Of a stretch of 34,463 nt of DNA, positions 26,063 to 33,229 are shown piece after piece. The notes under the pieces are model-generated. The model had not been told where the DNA came from, ran no database searches, and saw nothing but the letters and a program-made list of their open reading frames with translations. The first letter of the stretch is position 1. Each line of letters opens with the position of its first letter. The position numbers and the translations under genes were made by a program. The DNA is from an uncultured Holophagaceae bacterium. Lineage in GTDB: Bacteria > Acidobacteriota > Holophagae > Holophagales > Holophagaceae. The DNA lies in contig CAIRQL010000148.1 in the NCBI GenBank assembly GCA_903880675.1, forward strand, positions 1 through 34,463, in the 5' to 3' direction.

Positions 26063-27604
26063 GTGACCGCCATGAACCTCCGCCGCTCCCTCGGAGCCAA
26101 GGTGCTGACCCTGGCTTCGGTCATCATCGTCCTGGTCTTCAGCTTGATCCTTGGGGTCAATGCCATCGCCCAGCGCCGGGATGCCACGGAGCGGATCTCC
26201 CAGGGGGGCCGGAATGTGGCCGGAATGTTGACCCTGGCCATGGACGGCACCATGCTCCGGGGTGATGTGGACGAGATGCGGGCGGTCTTTCAGAAGGCCC
26301 GTGACCTCAACCCGAACCTGACCCTGCACCTCACCGATGCGACCGGCAAGGTGAAGTTCACCACAAGGGATGCCCTCCTGGGCTCGAGCCTGACCGCCAC
26401 AGCGGCTCAGACGGACCTGCGGGAGATGGTGGCTGAGGCCATCCAGAAGCAGGCTGAGCCCCAGCGACTGGTGGACCTGGACGGACGACGCAGCCTCCTA
26501 CAGGTGCGGACCATTGTCAACGAGCCCCGGTGCCATGGCTGTCACGACCCGGCCGTGGCCATCTCCGGGAGCATGGTGACCATCCAGGATGTGAGCGCCG
26601 ACTGGCGGGCCATGAATGCCCAAAACGGTCTGGCAGCGGGCCTCTCCCTGGCGGGCCTGCTCATCCTGATGACCGGCCTTGGCTGGGTGGTCCATACCCA
26701 GGTGTCCCTGCCCCTGAAAGCCGTGGGGGCAGTGATCGAGACCGTGGCCCAGGGGGACCTGACCCGCCGGGTGGAGCTCCAGTCCAGGGATGAGCTGGGC
26801 GAGCTGGGCCGGGTGCTCAATGAGTCGAATGAGGGCCTGCGGCAGATGGTGGTCCGGATCCAGGAGAGCGCCGAGGCCATCGCCACGGCGGCCGGCGAGA
26901 TCTCCATGGGCAACAACGACCTCAGCCGCCGCACGGAGGAACAGGCCGCCAGCCTGGAGGAGACCGCCAGCAGCATGGAGCAGATCACCAGCAACGTGAC
27001 CCAGACCGCCAACAACGCCCACTCGGCCAACGCCGAGTCCGGCAAAGCCCGCCAGGTGGCCCAGGATGGCGGCGCCGCCGTCACCCAGGTCATCGCCGCC
27101 ATGGAGTCCATCAACGCCTCCTCCGCCAAGATCAACGAGATCATCGGCGTGGTGGATGAGATCGCCTTCCAGACCAACCTGCTGGCCCTCAACGCCGCCG
27201 TGGAAGCCGCCCGGGCCGGTGAGCAGGGTCGTGGCTTCGCCGTGGTGGCCGCCGAGGTGCGCAACCTCGCCAAGCGCAGCGCCGAGGCCGCCAAGGAGAT
27301 CAAGGGCCTGATCCGCGAGAGCGTGGCCAAGTCCGAGGATGGCAACAAGGTGGCCGCCCATGCCGGGTCGACCATCCGGGCGGTGGTCAGCAATGTGCAG
27401 CGGGTGACCAGCCTGGTCAGCGAGATCGCCAACGCCACCCAGGAGCAGAGCACGGGCCTCAACGAGGTCAACAAGGCCGTGGTGCAGATGGACGAAGTCA
27501 CCCAGCAGAATGCCGCCCTGGTGGAGCAGGCCGCCGCCGCCGCCGAGTCCCTGGACGGCCAGGCCCGCACCCTCACAGAGATCGTCGCGCGGTTCAGGAC
27601 CTGA
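26063..27604 (+). CDS. Methyl-accepting chemotaxis protein with CHGCH heme-type sensor
   Basis: The 513-residue receptor has TM1 about 12-32, a periplasmic sensor (about 33-190), TM2 about 193-215, a HAMP domain to about 275 and a cytoplasmic methyl-accepting hairpin. The hairpin tip reads [20 protein letters not shown]. The sensor contains CHGCH (Cys157-Cys160-His161), a c-type heme attachment motif; heme-c sensor domains are known in Geobacter chemoreceptors. It may therefore sense redox state or a gas. GTG 26063 is chosen because AAGGGGG lies just upstream; ATG 26072 is the alternative. The C-terminus lacks a WxxF tether. The signalling half is nearly identical in DNA to that of the receptor at 30653-32371. 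Confidence 0.92.
   Translation: MTAMNLRRSLGAKVLTLASVIIVLVFSLILGVNAIAQRRDATERISQGGRNVAGMLTLAMDGTMLRGDVDEMRAVFQKARDLNPNLTLHLTDATGKVKFTTRDALLGSSLTATAAQTDLREMVAEAIQKQAEPQRLVDLDGRRSLLQVRTIVNEPRCHGCHDPAVAISGSMVTIQDVSADWRAMNAQNGLAAGLSLAGLLILMTGLGWVVHTQVSLPLKAVGAVIETVAQGDLTRRVELQSRDELGELGRVLNESNEGLRQMVVRIQESAEAIATAAGEISMGNNDLSRRTEEQAASLEETASSMEQITSNVTQTANNAHSANAESGKARQVAQDGGAAVTQVIAAMESINASSAKINEIIGVVDEIAFQTNLLALNAAVEAARAGEQGRGFAVVAAEVRNLAKRSAEAAKEIKGLIRESVAKSEDGNKVAAHAGSTIRAVVSNVQRVTSLVSEIANATQEQSTGLNEVNKAVVQMDEVTQQNAALVEQAAAAAESLDGQARTLTEIVARFRT
26730..27600 (+). repeat. Inverted duplicate of chemoreceptor signalling region, arm 1
   Basis: This stretch and the reverse complement of 30838-31712 encode the HAMP-to-tip half of two chemoreceptors. 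They are almost identical at nucleotide level, with exact runs longer than 60 bases (for example starting at 27061). That is far more than protein conservation requires and suggests recent duplication or gene conversion. The arms are in opposite orientation about 3.2 kb apart, so recombination between them could invert the interval. Confidence 0.8.
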
Positions 27605-27649
27605 GGGTTTGCTGGTTGGCAGCCGGACAACGAAGGCCCACTCGTTAGT

Positions 27650-28015
27650 CTAGGGAAAGAAGGAACGCCAACCGCGGAGAACGCCTAGAGCGCAGAGGAA
27701 AGCGGCGCGCCAGGGGTTCTTCCGGGCATGGTGAAACTCGCGAGAAAGTTCTTTAGCCGGGGATGCACGGTGATGGACGGTGATAAAGCGTCCATGGTTG
27801 GGGGGGCACGTGGGCCATGGGCTCCATCCCGGGGGCGCCGCTGCCGCACCTTTTGGGGGGCGCGGCCGTGGCACCCCGGGATGACTTCCGGCCTCGGCGG
27901 AAGCCGCCTGCGGCGGGCCCATGCAGGGTGGGTCGGCGCAACGAATGGGCCTTCGTGGCCCTTCGAGGCAGTTCTTCGTGTCCTTAGTGGAGGTCCTTGA
28001 CGCTCCGAGGAAACG
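27650..28015 (-). repeat. Dispersed intergenic repeat, copy B
   Basis: The approximately 440-base gap after the first chemoreceptor gene contains no credible gene. It holds an inverted copy of the repeat at 1288-1590: shared 14-mer CGGCGGGCCCATGC (27911-27924) and 13-mer TTAGCCGGGGATG (27753-27765). One end has CGCGGAG/CGCAGAG units (27671-27698). The other end has CTTCGTG-type units (27951-27980). The copy carries an additional GC-rich internal segment (about 27800-27910) absent from copy A. Confidence 0.65.
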
Positions 28016-28050
28016 AAGCATGGCCGATTGTTGGGAACGGCTTCAGCGGG

Positions 28051-28305
28051 TCAGGCCGGCAGCCGGAAGGACACCGCTTCCAGTCGGGGCGGGACCGGCC
28101 AATGGCTGCGCCGCCCCACCGCCAGGATCGCCTCGGCCAGGTCCTGGGGGTCGAAGTAGGTCACCCCCCGGTACTCCCACTCCCACAGGTCCTCGGTGTA
28201 GAAGACGGTGAACACAGCGTCCCCGACCCGGCACTGGCCCCCGCTGGGGGTCTGGTGGGTGAGGGCGCAGATCTGGTTCTCGAGGAAGGCCTTGTAGGAG
28301 AACAT
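28051..28305 (-). CDS. Small hypothetical protein, 84 residues
   Basis: The frame from ATG 28305 has a textbook ribosome site (AGGAGG, five bases upstream). It reads as a compact soluble protein with no signal or membrane segment: an N-terminal helix (MFSYKAFLENQICALTHQ), then strands rich in aromatic residues (AVFTVFYTEDLWEWEYRGVTYF), and a helical DLAEAILAVG segment. Upstream in-frame codons to 28506 are low-complexity Arg/Pro sequence and are excluded. No family was recognised. It is isolated on its strand between copy B of the repeat and a leader region. Confidence 0.7.
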   Translation of the reverse strand: MFSYKAFLENQICALTHQTPSGGQCRVGDAVFTVFYTEDLWEWEYRGVTYFDPQDLAEAILAVGRRSHWPVPPRLEAVSFRLPA

Positions 28306-28539
28306 GCGTCCCTCCTTCACGGTTTCCGGACAAGTTCGCCGGGGTGCCCACAAGGGCCCCGGAAGGGACGCTGGCGCTGAGCGTGCGGGTGACGCTGGGC
28401 GCAGCACTGGCAGAGGCCCCCGGACACGGGGCCCGGGCTTGCGCTGGCCGCCAGCCAGGGGTGGGGTCCCGGCAACCAAGCCACAGCCACCTTCACGGCA
28501 CCGCACCCGGCGCAGCGGACAATGGGGCTAGGAGGTGGC

Positions 28540-28626
28540 ATGCCCGACTCCAGGAACTGCACATGGCGACGAATCGTAGCGCCCGGTACAGAAGAATCAG
28601 AATGTCGTTTCAACCACTGTTTTTAG
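28540..28626 (+). CDS. Possible Cys-containing leader peptide (28 residues)
   Basis: An ATG at 28540 lies four bases after AGGAGG and opens a 28-codon frame with three Cys codons, ending CRFNHCF just before TAG at 28624-28626. It is 265 bases upstream of a PLP enzyme of sulfur amino-acid metabolism on the same strand. Its 3' end overlaps a hairpin (28613-28634). The arrangement resembles an attenuation leader, but translation is unproven. Confidence 0.3.
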   Translation: MPDSRNCTWRRIVAPGTEESECRFNHCF

Positions 28627-28660
28627 CAAGTGGTGATTCTCTTTTTATTTCAAATCACCA
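28613..28660 (+). promoter_or_regulatory. Two mutually exclusive hairpins upstream of the PLP enzyme
   Basis: ACCACT (28613-28618) pairs with AGTGGT (28629-28634), with the stop codon of the small upstream frame in the loop. TGGTGATT (28631-28638) pairs with AATCACCA (28653-28660). The second arm of the first hairpin overlaps the first arm of the second, so only one can form at a time. There is no U-run after either. The rest of the gap (28661-28891) shows only one further hairpin. Confidence 0.35.
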
Positions 28661-28824
28661 TTAAGTCCTTTGATGCACCAGGGGCCCGCCTCCCCTGCCC
28701 TGCAAGCCACCCGCCCTCCGAAACCAGCCATTGAGCCATGTGGATCTTCTGTCCACCCTGACAAACCGTAAAAGCACCAGCCGCCTGCAGCGAGAATAAG
28801 GCTCTCTAGCTCTAATCTCTTGCC

Positions 28825-28840
28825 GGGACCCAGAGGTCCC
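28825..28840 (+). promoter_or_regulatory. Short leader hairpin
   Basis: GGGACC and GGTCCC form a perfect six-pair stem closing a CAGA tetraloop, 51 bases before the PLP enzyme start. It is followed by TTAA, too few T for a clear terminator. It could be a weak attenuator or an mRNA-stabilising structure. Confidence 0.3.
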
Positions 28841-28891
28841 TTAACACTTGGCTCCAGGGTTGCCCCCTTGCGGCGCCCTTGGAGCCTTGCC

Positions 28892-30082
28892 ATGGACACT
28901 CGATCCTGCGGATTCAACACCAAGCTGGTCCACGCAGGCATCCCCGACGATGCCCATGGCAGTGTGGTGACGCCCATCTACCAGACCTCCACCTTCGCCT
29001 TCCGGGACGCCCAGCAAGGGGCCAACCGCTTTGCGGGCACCGAGGGCGGCTACATCTACACGCGCATCGGCAACCCCACCACCGTGGCCCTGGAAGAGAA
29101 CGTCGCCCAGCTGGAGAACGGCTTCGGCGCCACGGCCATGGCCAGCGGCATGGGTGCTGTCAGCACGGTCTACCTGGCCCTGCTCAGTGCGGGGGACCAC
29201 ATCGTGAGCACCGACTCGGTGTACGGTCCCAGCCGGGGCCTCATGGAGAAGCACATGAGCCGCTTCGGCGTGGCCTCCAGCTATGTGGATACCTCGGACC
29301 TGGCCAACCTGCGGGCGGCCATGCGGCCCAACACCAAGCTGGTCTACATCGAGACGCCGTCGAACCCCGCCATGTCCGTCACGGACATCGCCGCCGCTGC
29401 CGAGATCGCCCATGCTGCCGGGGCCCTGCTGGTGGTGGACAACACCTTCGCCAGCCCGCACCTGCAGAAGCCCCTGGACCTGGGTGCTGACCTGGTGCTC
29501 CACTCCGTCACCAAGTTCATCAACGGCCATGCGGATGTGGTGGGCGGCATCGTGGTCTCCAAGACCGAGGCCCTGCACAAGCAGATCCGGGCCATGCTCA
29601 TCAACCTGGGGGCCAACATGGACCCCCACCAGGCCTACCTGGTGAGCCGGGGCCTCAAGACCCTCGCCCTGCGGGTGGAGCGGGCTGAGCAGAGCGCCCG
29701 CCTGGTGGCCCCCTGGCTGGAGGCCCGACCCGAGGTGGCCTGGGTCCGCTACATCGGCCTGCCCAGCCATCCCCAGCACGCCCTGGCCGGACGGCAGATG
29801 ACGGGCTACGGGTCCATGATCGCCTTCGAGCTGAAGGGTGGCACGGAGGCCGGCCGCATCGTCATGGACAGCGTGAAGCTGGCGGGCCTCGCCGTGTCCC
29901 TTGGCGGCGTCGAGACGCTCATCAGCCACCCCGCCTCCATGACCCATGCGGGCATGGCCCGGGAGAACCGCCTGGCCGCCGGCATCACGGATGGCCTGGT
30001 GCGCCTCTCCATCGGCATCGAAGACGTGGAAGACATCCTGGCCGACCTGGACCAGGCCCTCCGCCGCACCGTCGGCGCCTGA
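28892..30082 (+). CDS. PLP-dependent trans-sulfuration enzyme (Cys/Met metabolism family)
   Basis: The 396-residue protein belongs to the cystathionine gamma-synthase/gamma-lyase/methionine gamma-lyase family. It shows HAG..DD...VVTPIYQTSTF at the N-terminus, YTRIGNPT (60s), SGMGAVS, DNTFASP (183-189) and the Schiff-base Lys208 in HSVTKFINGH. Near the C-terminus are SLGGVETLISHPASMTH and VRLSIGIED. It cleaves or forms C-S bonds of cysteine, homocysteine or methionine in the cytoplasm. The active-site Cys diagnostic of classical methionine gamma-lyase is Pro113 here (YGPS), so a gamma-lyase/synthase or sulfhydrylase role is as likely. ATG 28892 has GGAG seven bases upstream; a longer frame is rejected. 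A possible leader peptide lies upstream. Confidence 0.9.
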   Translation: MDTRSCGFNTKLVHAGIPDDAHGSVVTPIYQTSTFAFRDAQQGANRFAGTEGGYIYTRIGNPTTVALEENVAQLENGFGATAMASGMGAVSTVYLALLSAGDHIVSTDSVYGPSRGLMEKHMSRFGVASSYVDTSDLANLRAAMRPNTKLVYIETPSNPAMSVTDIAAAAEIAHAAGALLVVDNTFASPHLQKPLDLGADLVLHSVTKFINGHADVVGGIVVSKTEALHKQIRAMLINLGANMDPHQAYLVSRGLKTLALRVERAEQSARLVAPWLEARPEVAWVRYIGLPSHPQHALAGRQMTGYGSMIAFELKGGTEAGRIVMDSVKLAGLAVSLGGVETLISHPASMTHAGMARENRLAAGITDGLVRLSIGIEDVEDILADLDQALRRTVGA

Positions 30083-30096
30083 GCGGCAATCGCCGC
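30083..30096. terminator. Small hairpin in convergent gap, possible weak terminator
   Basis: GCGGC and GCCGC pair around AATC directly after the PLP enzyme stop, in the 59-base gap between this gene and the convergent cheW. No T-run follows, so termination here is only suggested by position. Confidence 0.25.
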
Positions 30097-30141
30097 AAAG
30101 GCGCTCTTTGAAGGCGCGAGTTGGCGGAGTCAGGCCGATAA

Positions 30142-30642
30142 TCAGGCGCTGGCGCTCTCCATGGCGCTGAGCTCCCCATCGGACAGCAGGCGGTCCAGGT
30201 CCAGCAGGATCAGCATGGTGTCGGTCCCTGTCGCTCCGGGCAGGCTGGCCAGACCCGAGATGAACTCCCGGCCCAGGGCGCTTTGGGTGCCCAGCTCCGG
30301 AGCGGGCCGGATGGCGCTGGCCTCCAGGTCCAGCACATCGGAGACCGAGTCCACGCGCAGGCCCACGGTGCGCCCCTGGACCTCCACGATGACGATGACG
30401 GGGCGGGTCTCCTCCGGTGCTGCCCCCAGGGAGAACCGCTCCCTGAGCTCGAGGATGGGGACGATGGCCCCCCGGAGGTTGATGACGCCAGGCATGCAGG
30501 GCGGCGCACTGGGGATACGGGTGAGGGTGGCCTGGGCCTGGATCTCCCGGACCTTGAGGATGGGCAGGGCGTAGGCTTCCCCGCCCAGGGCAAAGCAGAG
30601 GACCTGCTGGAGGGCCTGAGAGGTGGTTCCAAGGGTGGCCAT
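30142..30642 (-). CDS. cheW: CheW chemotaxis coupling protein
   Basis: The 166-residue single-domain CheW has QQVLCFALGGEAYALPILKVREI at the start. PGVINLRGAIVPILELRERF, the CheW hallmark, follows, then VIVIVEVQGRTVGLRVDSVSDVLDL, and it ends with FISGLASLPG...MLILLDLDRLL. It links chemoreceptors to the CheA kinase; no cheA is in this window. ATG 30642 has AAGGAG six bases upstream, and the chemoreceptor stop is 10 bases before it, so the two are cotranscribed. Extra upstream codons to 30693 overlap the receptor gene and are excluded. Confidence 0.93.
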   Translation of the reverse strand: MATLGTTSQALQQVLCFALGGEAYALPILKVREIQAQATLTRIPSAPPCMPGVINLRGAIVPILELRERFSLGAAPEETRPVIVIVEVQGRTVGLRVDSVSDVLDLEASAIRPAPELGTQSALGREFISGLASLPGATGTDTMLILLDLDRLLSDGELSAMESASA

Positions 30643-30652
30643 GGGGGTCTCC

Positions 30653-32371
30653 TTAGAAGGCCTGCCAGCTGGCGTCGTCGTCCTGGACCGCAACTGGGAC
30701 GGAGGAACGGCCCTGACTCAGCTCAGGCCGTCCCGAAGGTTGCCGAAGGGCGGCGCGGGCCGCCGGACGAGGGGAGGCACTGCGAGGGGCTGCGGCCCTG
30801 GCCCGGGTGGCCTGGGGGCGACGCACCTCCACGCCGGTCTTGAAGCGGGCCACGATCTCCGTGAGCGCCTGGGCCTGGGCATCCATGGACTCGGCGGCGG
30901 CGGCGGATTCCTCCACCAGCGCGGCATTCTGCTGGGTGACCTCGTCCATCTGCACCACGGCCTTGTTGATCTCATTCAGGCCGGTGCTCTGCTCCTGGGT
31001 GGCGTTGGCGATTTCACTGACCAGGCTGGTCACCCGCTGCACATTGGTGACCACTTCCTGGATGGTGGCCCCGGCATGGGCGGCCACCTTGTTGCCATCC
31101 TCGGACTTGGCCACGCTCTCGCGGATCAGGCCCTTGATCTCCTTGGCGGCGTCGGCACTGCGCTTGGCCAGGTTGCGGACCTCGGCGGCCACCACAGCAA
31201 AGCCGCGGCCCTGCTCTCCGGCCCGAGCGGCTTCCACCGCGGCGTTGAGCGCCAGCAGGTTGGTCTGGAAGGCGATCTCATCCACCACGCCGATGATCTC
31301 GTTGATCTTCGCGGAGGAGGCGTTGATGGACTCCATGGCGGCGATGACCTGGGTGACGGCGGCGCCGCCATCCTGGGCCACCTGCCGGGCCTTGCTGGAC
31401 TGGGTGTTGGCCGAGCGCGCATTGTCGGCGGTCTGGTTCACGTTGGCGGTGATCTGCTCCATGCTGCTGGCGGTCTCCTCCAGGCTGGCGGCCTGCTCCT
31501 CCGTGCGGCGGCTCAGGTCCGTGTTGCCCATGGAGATCTCACCCGAGGCCGTGGAGATGGCCAGGGCGCTCTCCTGGATCTGCAGCACCATCTCGCGCAG
31601 CCCCTCGTTGGTGGTGTTCAGGATGCCGCCCAACACCCCCAGCTCATCCTTGGAGTTGATCTCAAGCCGCTGAGTGAGGTCGCCCTGGGCCACCGTCTCG
31701 ATGACCACGCCCATGGCCGCCAGGGGCCGCGTGACACTGCGCGTGATGGTGAGGGAGATGACCACGCCGATGACCAGCGCCAGCGCCGCCAGGGACACCG
31801 AGAAGATCACCGCACTGCGATGGCTCGCCTGGGCCTGCTCATAGCGCTTCTGGATGCCGGCCTTGCAGTGGTCCTGGAGCTTGGCGAGGCTGTCCTGGAA
31901 GCCCTTCTCCGTGGGCCGAACTTCATCAAACAGGATGCGGATGGACTCCTTGTCACGGCCCTCTGCGAGGGTATCCAGGGCCCTCCCATTCGCCGCCCGG
32001 TACTTCAGCAGGTTGGCCTGGATGGTGGCGAACTCGGCCTTGGAGGCCTCGCTGCTCAGCGTGCCTTCCAGCTCCTTGCCCTTGGCGTCATAGACCTCAC
32101 GGGCCTTGGTGATGCGGACCAGGTTCTCCTTGCGATCCGCCGGGTTCTCCATGATGTACATGGTCCGCACCATGCGGGTGATGAGGAAGACCTGCTCGGA
32201 CATGTCGTTGGTCAGAGCCAGCTGCCGGTTGTAGTGGGTGACGATGCTCTCCGTGTCCCCAGCAATGGCCCCCATGCGGTTGAGACCCACCCCAGCGATG
32301 AGCAGGAGCAGGGCGAGGATGAGGCCAAACCCGAGCCCAAGTCGGGTTCCAATTCGCAGGTTGTTCAGCAT
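30653..32371 (-). CDS. Methyl-accepting chemotaxis protein, four-helix-bundle sensor, C-terminal tether
   Basis: The 572-residue receptor has TM1 about 10-32, a helical periplasmic sensor of 4HB_MCP type (about 33-180), TM2 about 183-208, HAMP, a methyl-accepting hairpin (tip [20 protein letters not shown]) and a flexible Arg/Ala/Pro-rich tail of about 50 residues. The tail ends DDDASWQAF. The terminal WxxF fits the CheR/CheB-binding pentapeptide known from enteric receptors (NWETF). The start is ATG 32371, five bases after GGGGG; a GTG seven codons earlier is less likely. It is followed by cheW 10 bases on. The ligand is unknown. Confidence 0.93.
   Translation of the reverse strand: MLNNLRIGTRLGLGFGLILALLLLIAGVGLNRMGAIAGDTESIVTHYNRQLALTNDMSEQVFLITRMVRTMYIMENPADRKENLVRITKAREVYDAKGKELEGTLSSEASKAEFATIQANLLKYRAANGRALDTLAEGRDKESIRILFDEVRPTEKGFQDSLAKLQDHCKAGIQKRYEQAQASHRSAVIFSVSLAALALVIGVVISLTITRSVTRPLAAMGVVIETVAQGDLTQRLEINSKDELGVLGGILNTTNEGLREMVLQIQESALAISTASGEISMGNTDLSRRTEEQAASLEETASSMEQITANVNQTADNARSANTQSSKARQVAQDGGAAVTQVIAAMESINASSAKINEIIGVVDEIAFQTNLLALNAAVEAARAGEQGRGFAVVAAEVRNLAKRSADAAKEIKGLIRESVAKSEDGNKVAAHAGATIQEVVTNVQRVTSLVSEIANATQEQSTGLNEINKAVVQMDEVTQQNAALVEESAAAAESMDAQAQALTEIVARFKTGVEVRRPQATRARAAAPRSASPRPAARAALRQPSGRPELSQGRSSVPVAVQDDDASWQAF
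30838..31712 (-). repeat. Inverted duplicate of chemoreceptor signalling region, arm 2
   Basis: Reverse-complement partner of 26730-27600; see that entry. Differences are mostly synonymous third-position changes, with a more divergent HAMP end. The N-terminal sensor regions of the two receptors are unrelated, so only the signalling half is shared. Confidence 0.8.
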
Positions 32372-32439
32372 CTCTGCCCCCGGTGCGAACACCTCTCGGT
32401 CGAGCAGAAGCCGCTCCGAGGGAGTGCGCGTTCGATCAG

Positions 32440-32467
32440 GTATCGGACCCTGGCCCAGCGACCTTTA
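32440..32467 (-). promoter_or_regulatory. Possible sigma-28 (FliA)-type promoter of the receptor-cheW operon
   Basis: On the minus strand TAAA (32467-32464) is followed after 17 bases by CCGATA (32446-32441), about 70 bases before the receptor start. Chemotaxis genes often use sigma-28 promoters with TAAA and GCCGATAA. The spacing here is one base longer than in the enteric consensus and the GCCGATAA match is partial, so the call is tentative. Confidence 0.35.
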
Positions 32468-32596
32468 ATAAAATGATGAACAGGTAATCTATCGTTGCAT
32501 TCTGCAAATGTTGACTTAGGGTAGCTTCAAGTGAAGGCCCTCGGGCAATCCCACCACTCGAGTGGAGGCTTATGCCAAAACACCACGAGCCTATCC

Positions 32597-32652
32597 TGGA
32601 ATTTCGGGACGAGAGATCGGCTCAGCGCAGGGAGCTCCCTCCCGAAATTCCC
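32597..32652. terminator. Inverted repeat downstream of pentaheme cytochrome gene
   Basis: Perfect 12-base arms GGAATTTCGGGA (32598-32609) and TCCCGAAATTCC (32640-32651) extend imperfectly to about 20 bases. The 30-base spacer ends in the palindrome AGGGAGCTCCCT (32629-32640). It lies 43 bases after the cytochrome stop, where a terminator is expected, but no T-run adjoins it. The motif resembles the CCGGGAATTCCGG next to repeat copy A, so a repeat origin is possible. Confidence 0.4.
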
Positions 32653-32694
32653 GGATGTGAGGCTAGACCCGGAGGGTTCCCCAGCCAGGGTGGG

Positions 32695-33171
32695 CTACTT
32701 CTTCCCCGGCATCTTTTGAAGGTCCATGCGGGTGGCGCGCTTGGTGAGGGCCGTGTGCAGCTTGTCCAGGTGGGCCTTGTCGTGGCACTTGCCGCAGGTG
32801 GCATCCATGTTCTGGCGGGCCACCCGGGAGCCGGGGTCCTTGCGGGACAGCAGCTCGTGGGCGTGGCCGTGGCAGGTCATGCAGGTGGGGGCGTGGTCCT
32901 TCCCCTTCTTGCGGGCCATGCCGTGCACGCTGTTGGCGTACTCCTGGCCCTGGTGGTCATGGCAGCGCACGCAGTTGGGCGGGGACATCTTGTCGGGGTG
33001 GGGCAGCTTCTTCGTGGCCGTGTGGCAGGCGAAGCACTGGAGTCCCCCATGGGCCCGGGTGCGGAACACGTCCAGCTTGATGGTGTCGTGGCAAGCCACA
33101 CAGTCATCGGCATCCGGAGGTGGGGCTGCAGCGAGGGCCGTGGCCAGCAGGGCAGCGAACAACAAGCGCAT
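32695..33171 (-). CDS. Exported pentaheme c-type cytochrome
   Basis: The 158-residue protein has a short signal peptide (cleavage after about residue 16). Five CxxCH sites sit at Cys24, Cys46, Cys67, Cys97 and Cys126 (CVACH, CFACH, CVRCH, CMTCH, CGKCH). Further histidines (such as 41, 58, 73, 83, 93, 103, 105, 134, 139) could give bis-His ligation, as in low-potential c3/c7-like cytochromes. It is Lys- and His-rich and has no membrane anchor, so it is probably a soluble periplasmic electron carrier. ATG 33171 has AGGAG upstream. It lies 58 bases after the TauE-type permease on the same strand, possibly in one operon. Confidence 0.9.
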   Translation of the reverse strand: MRLLFAALLATALAAAPPPDADDCVACHDTIKLDVFRTRAHGGLQCFACHTATKKLPHPDKMSPPNCVRCHDHQGQEYANSVHGMARKKGKDHAPTCMTCHGHAHELLSRKDPGSRVARQNMDATCGKCHDKAHLDKLHTALTKRATRMDLQKMPGKK

Positions 33172-33229
33172 GGGGTCTCCTGAGAGGGCTGGGGACCAAC
33201 CTAGCACAACTCAAGCGCTTGTCTTTACA

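Noticed and set aside
28661-28891. SAM riboswitch before the sulfur amino-acid enzyme
   Set aside because: No SAM-I, SAM-II or SAM-IV conserved core could be matched in this stretch.
28892-30082. Naming the PLP enzyme megL or metB
   Set aside because: The diagnostic cysteine is Pro113 and family members are not separable by eye, so no gene symbol is given.
30134-30141. GCCGATAA, a sigma-28 -10-like octamer (also at 22-29)
   Set aside because: The site at 30134 has no TAAA at the right distance and lies in a convergent gap; the one at 22-29 has no visible -35 within the window.
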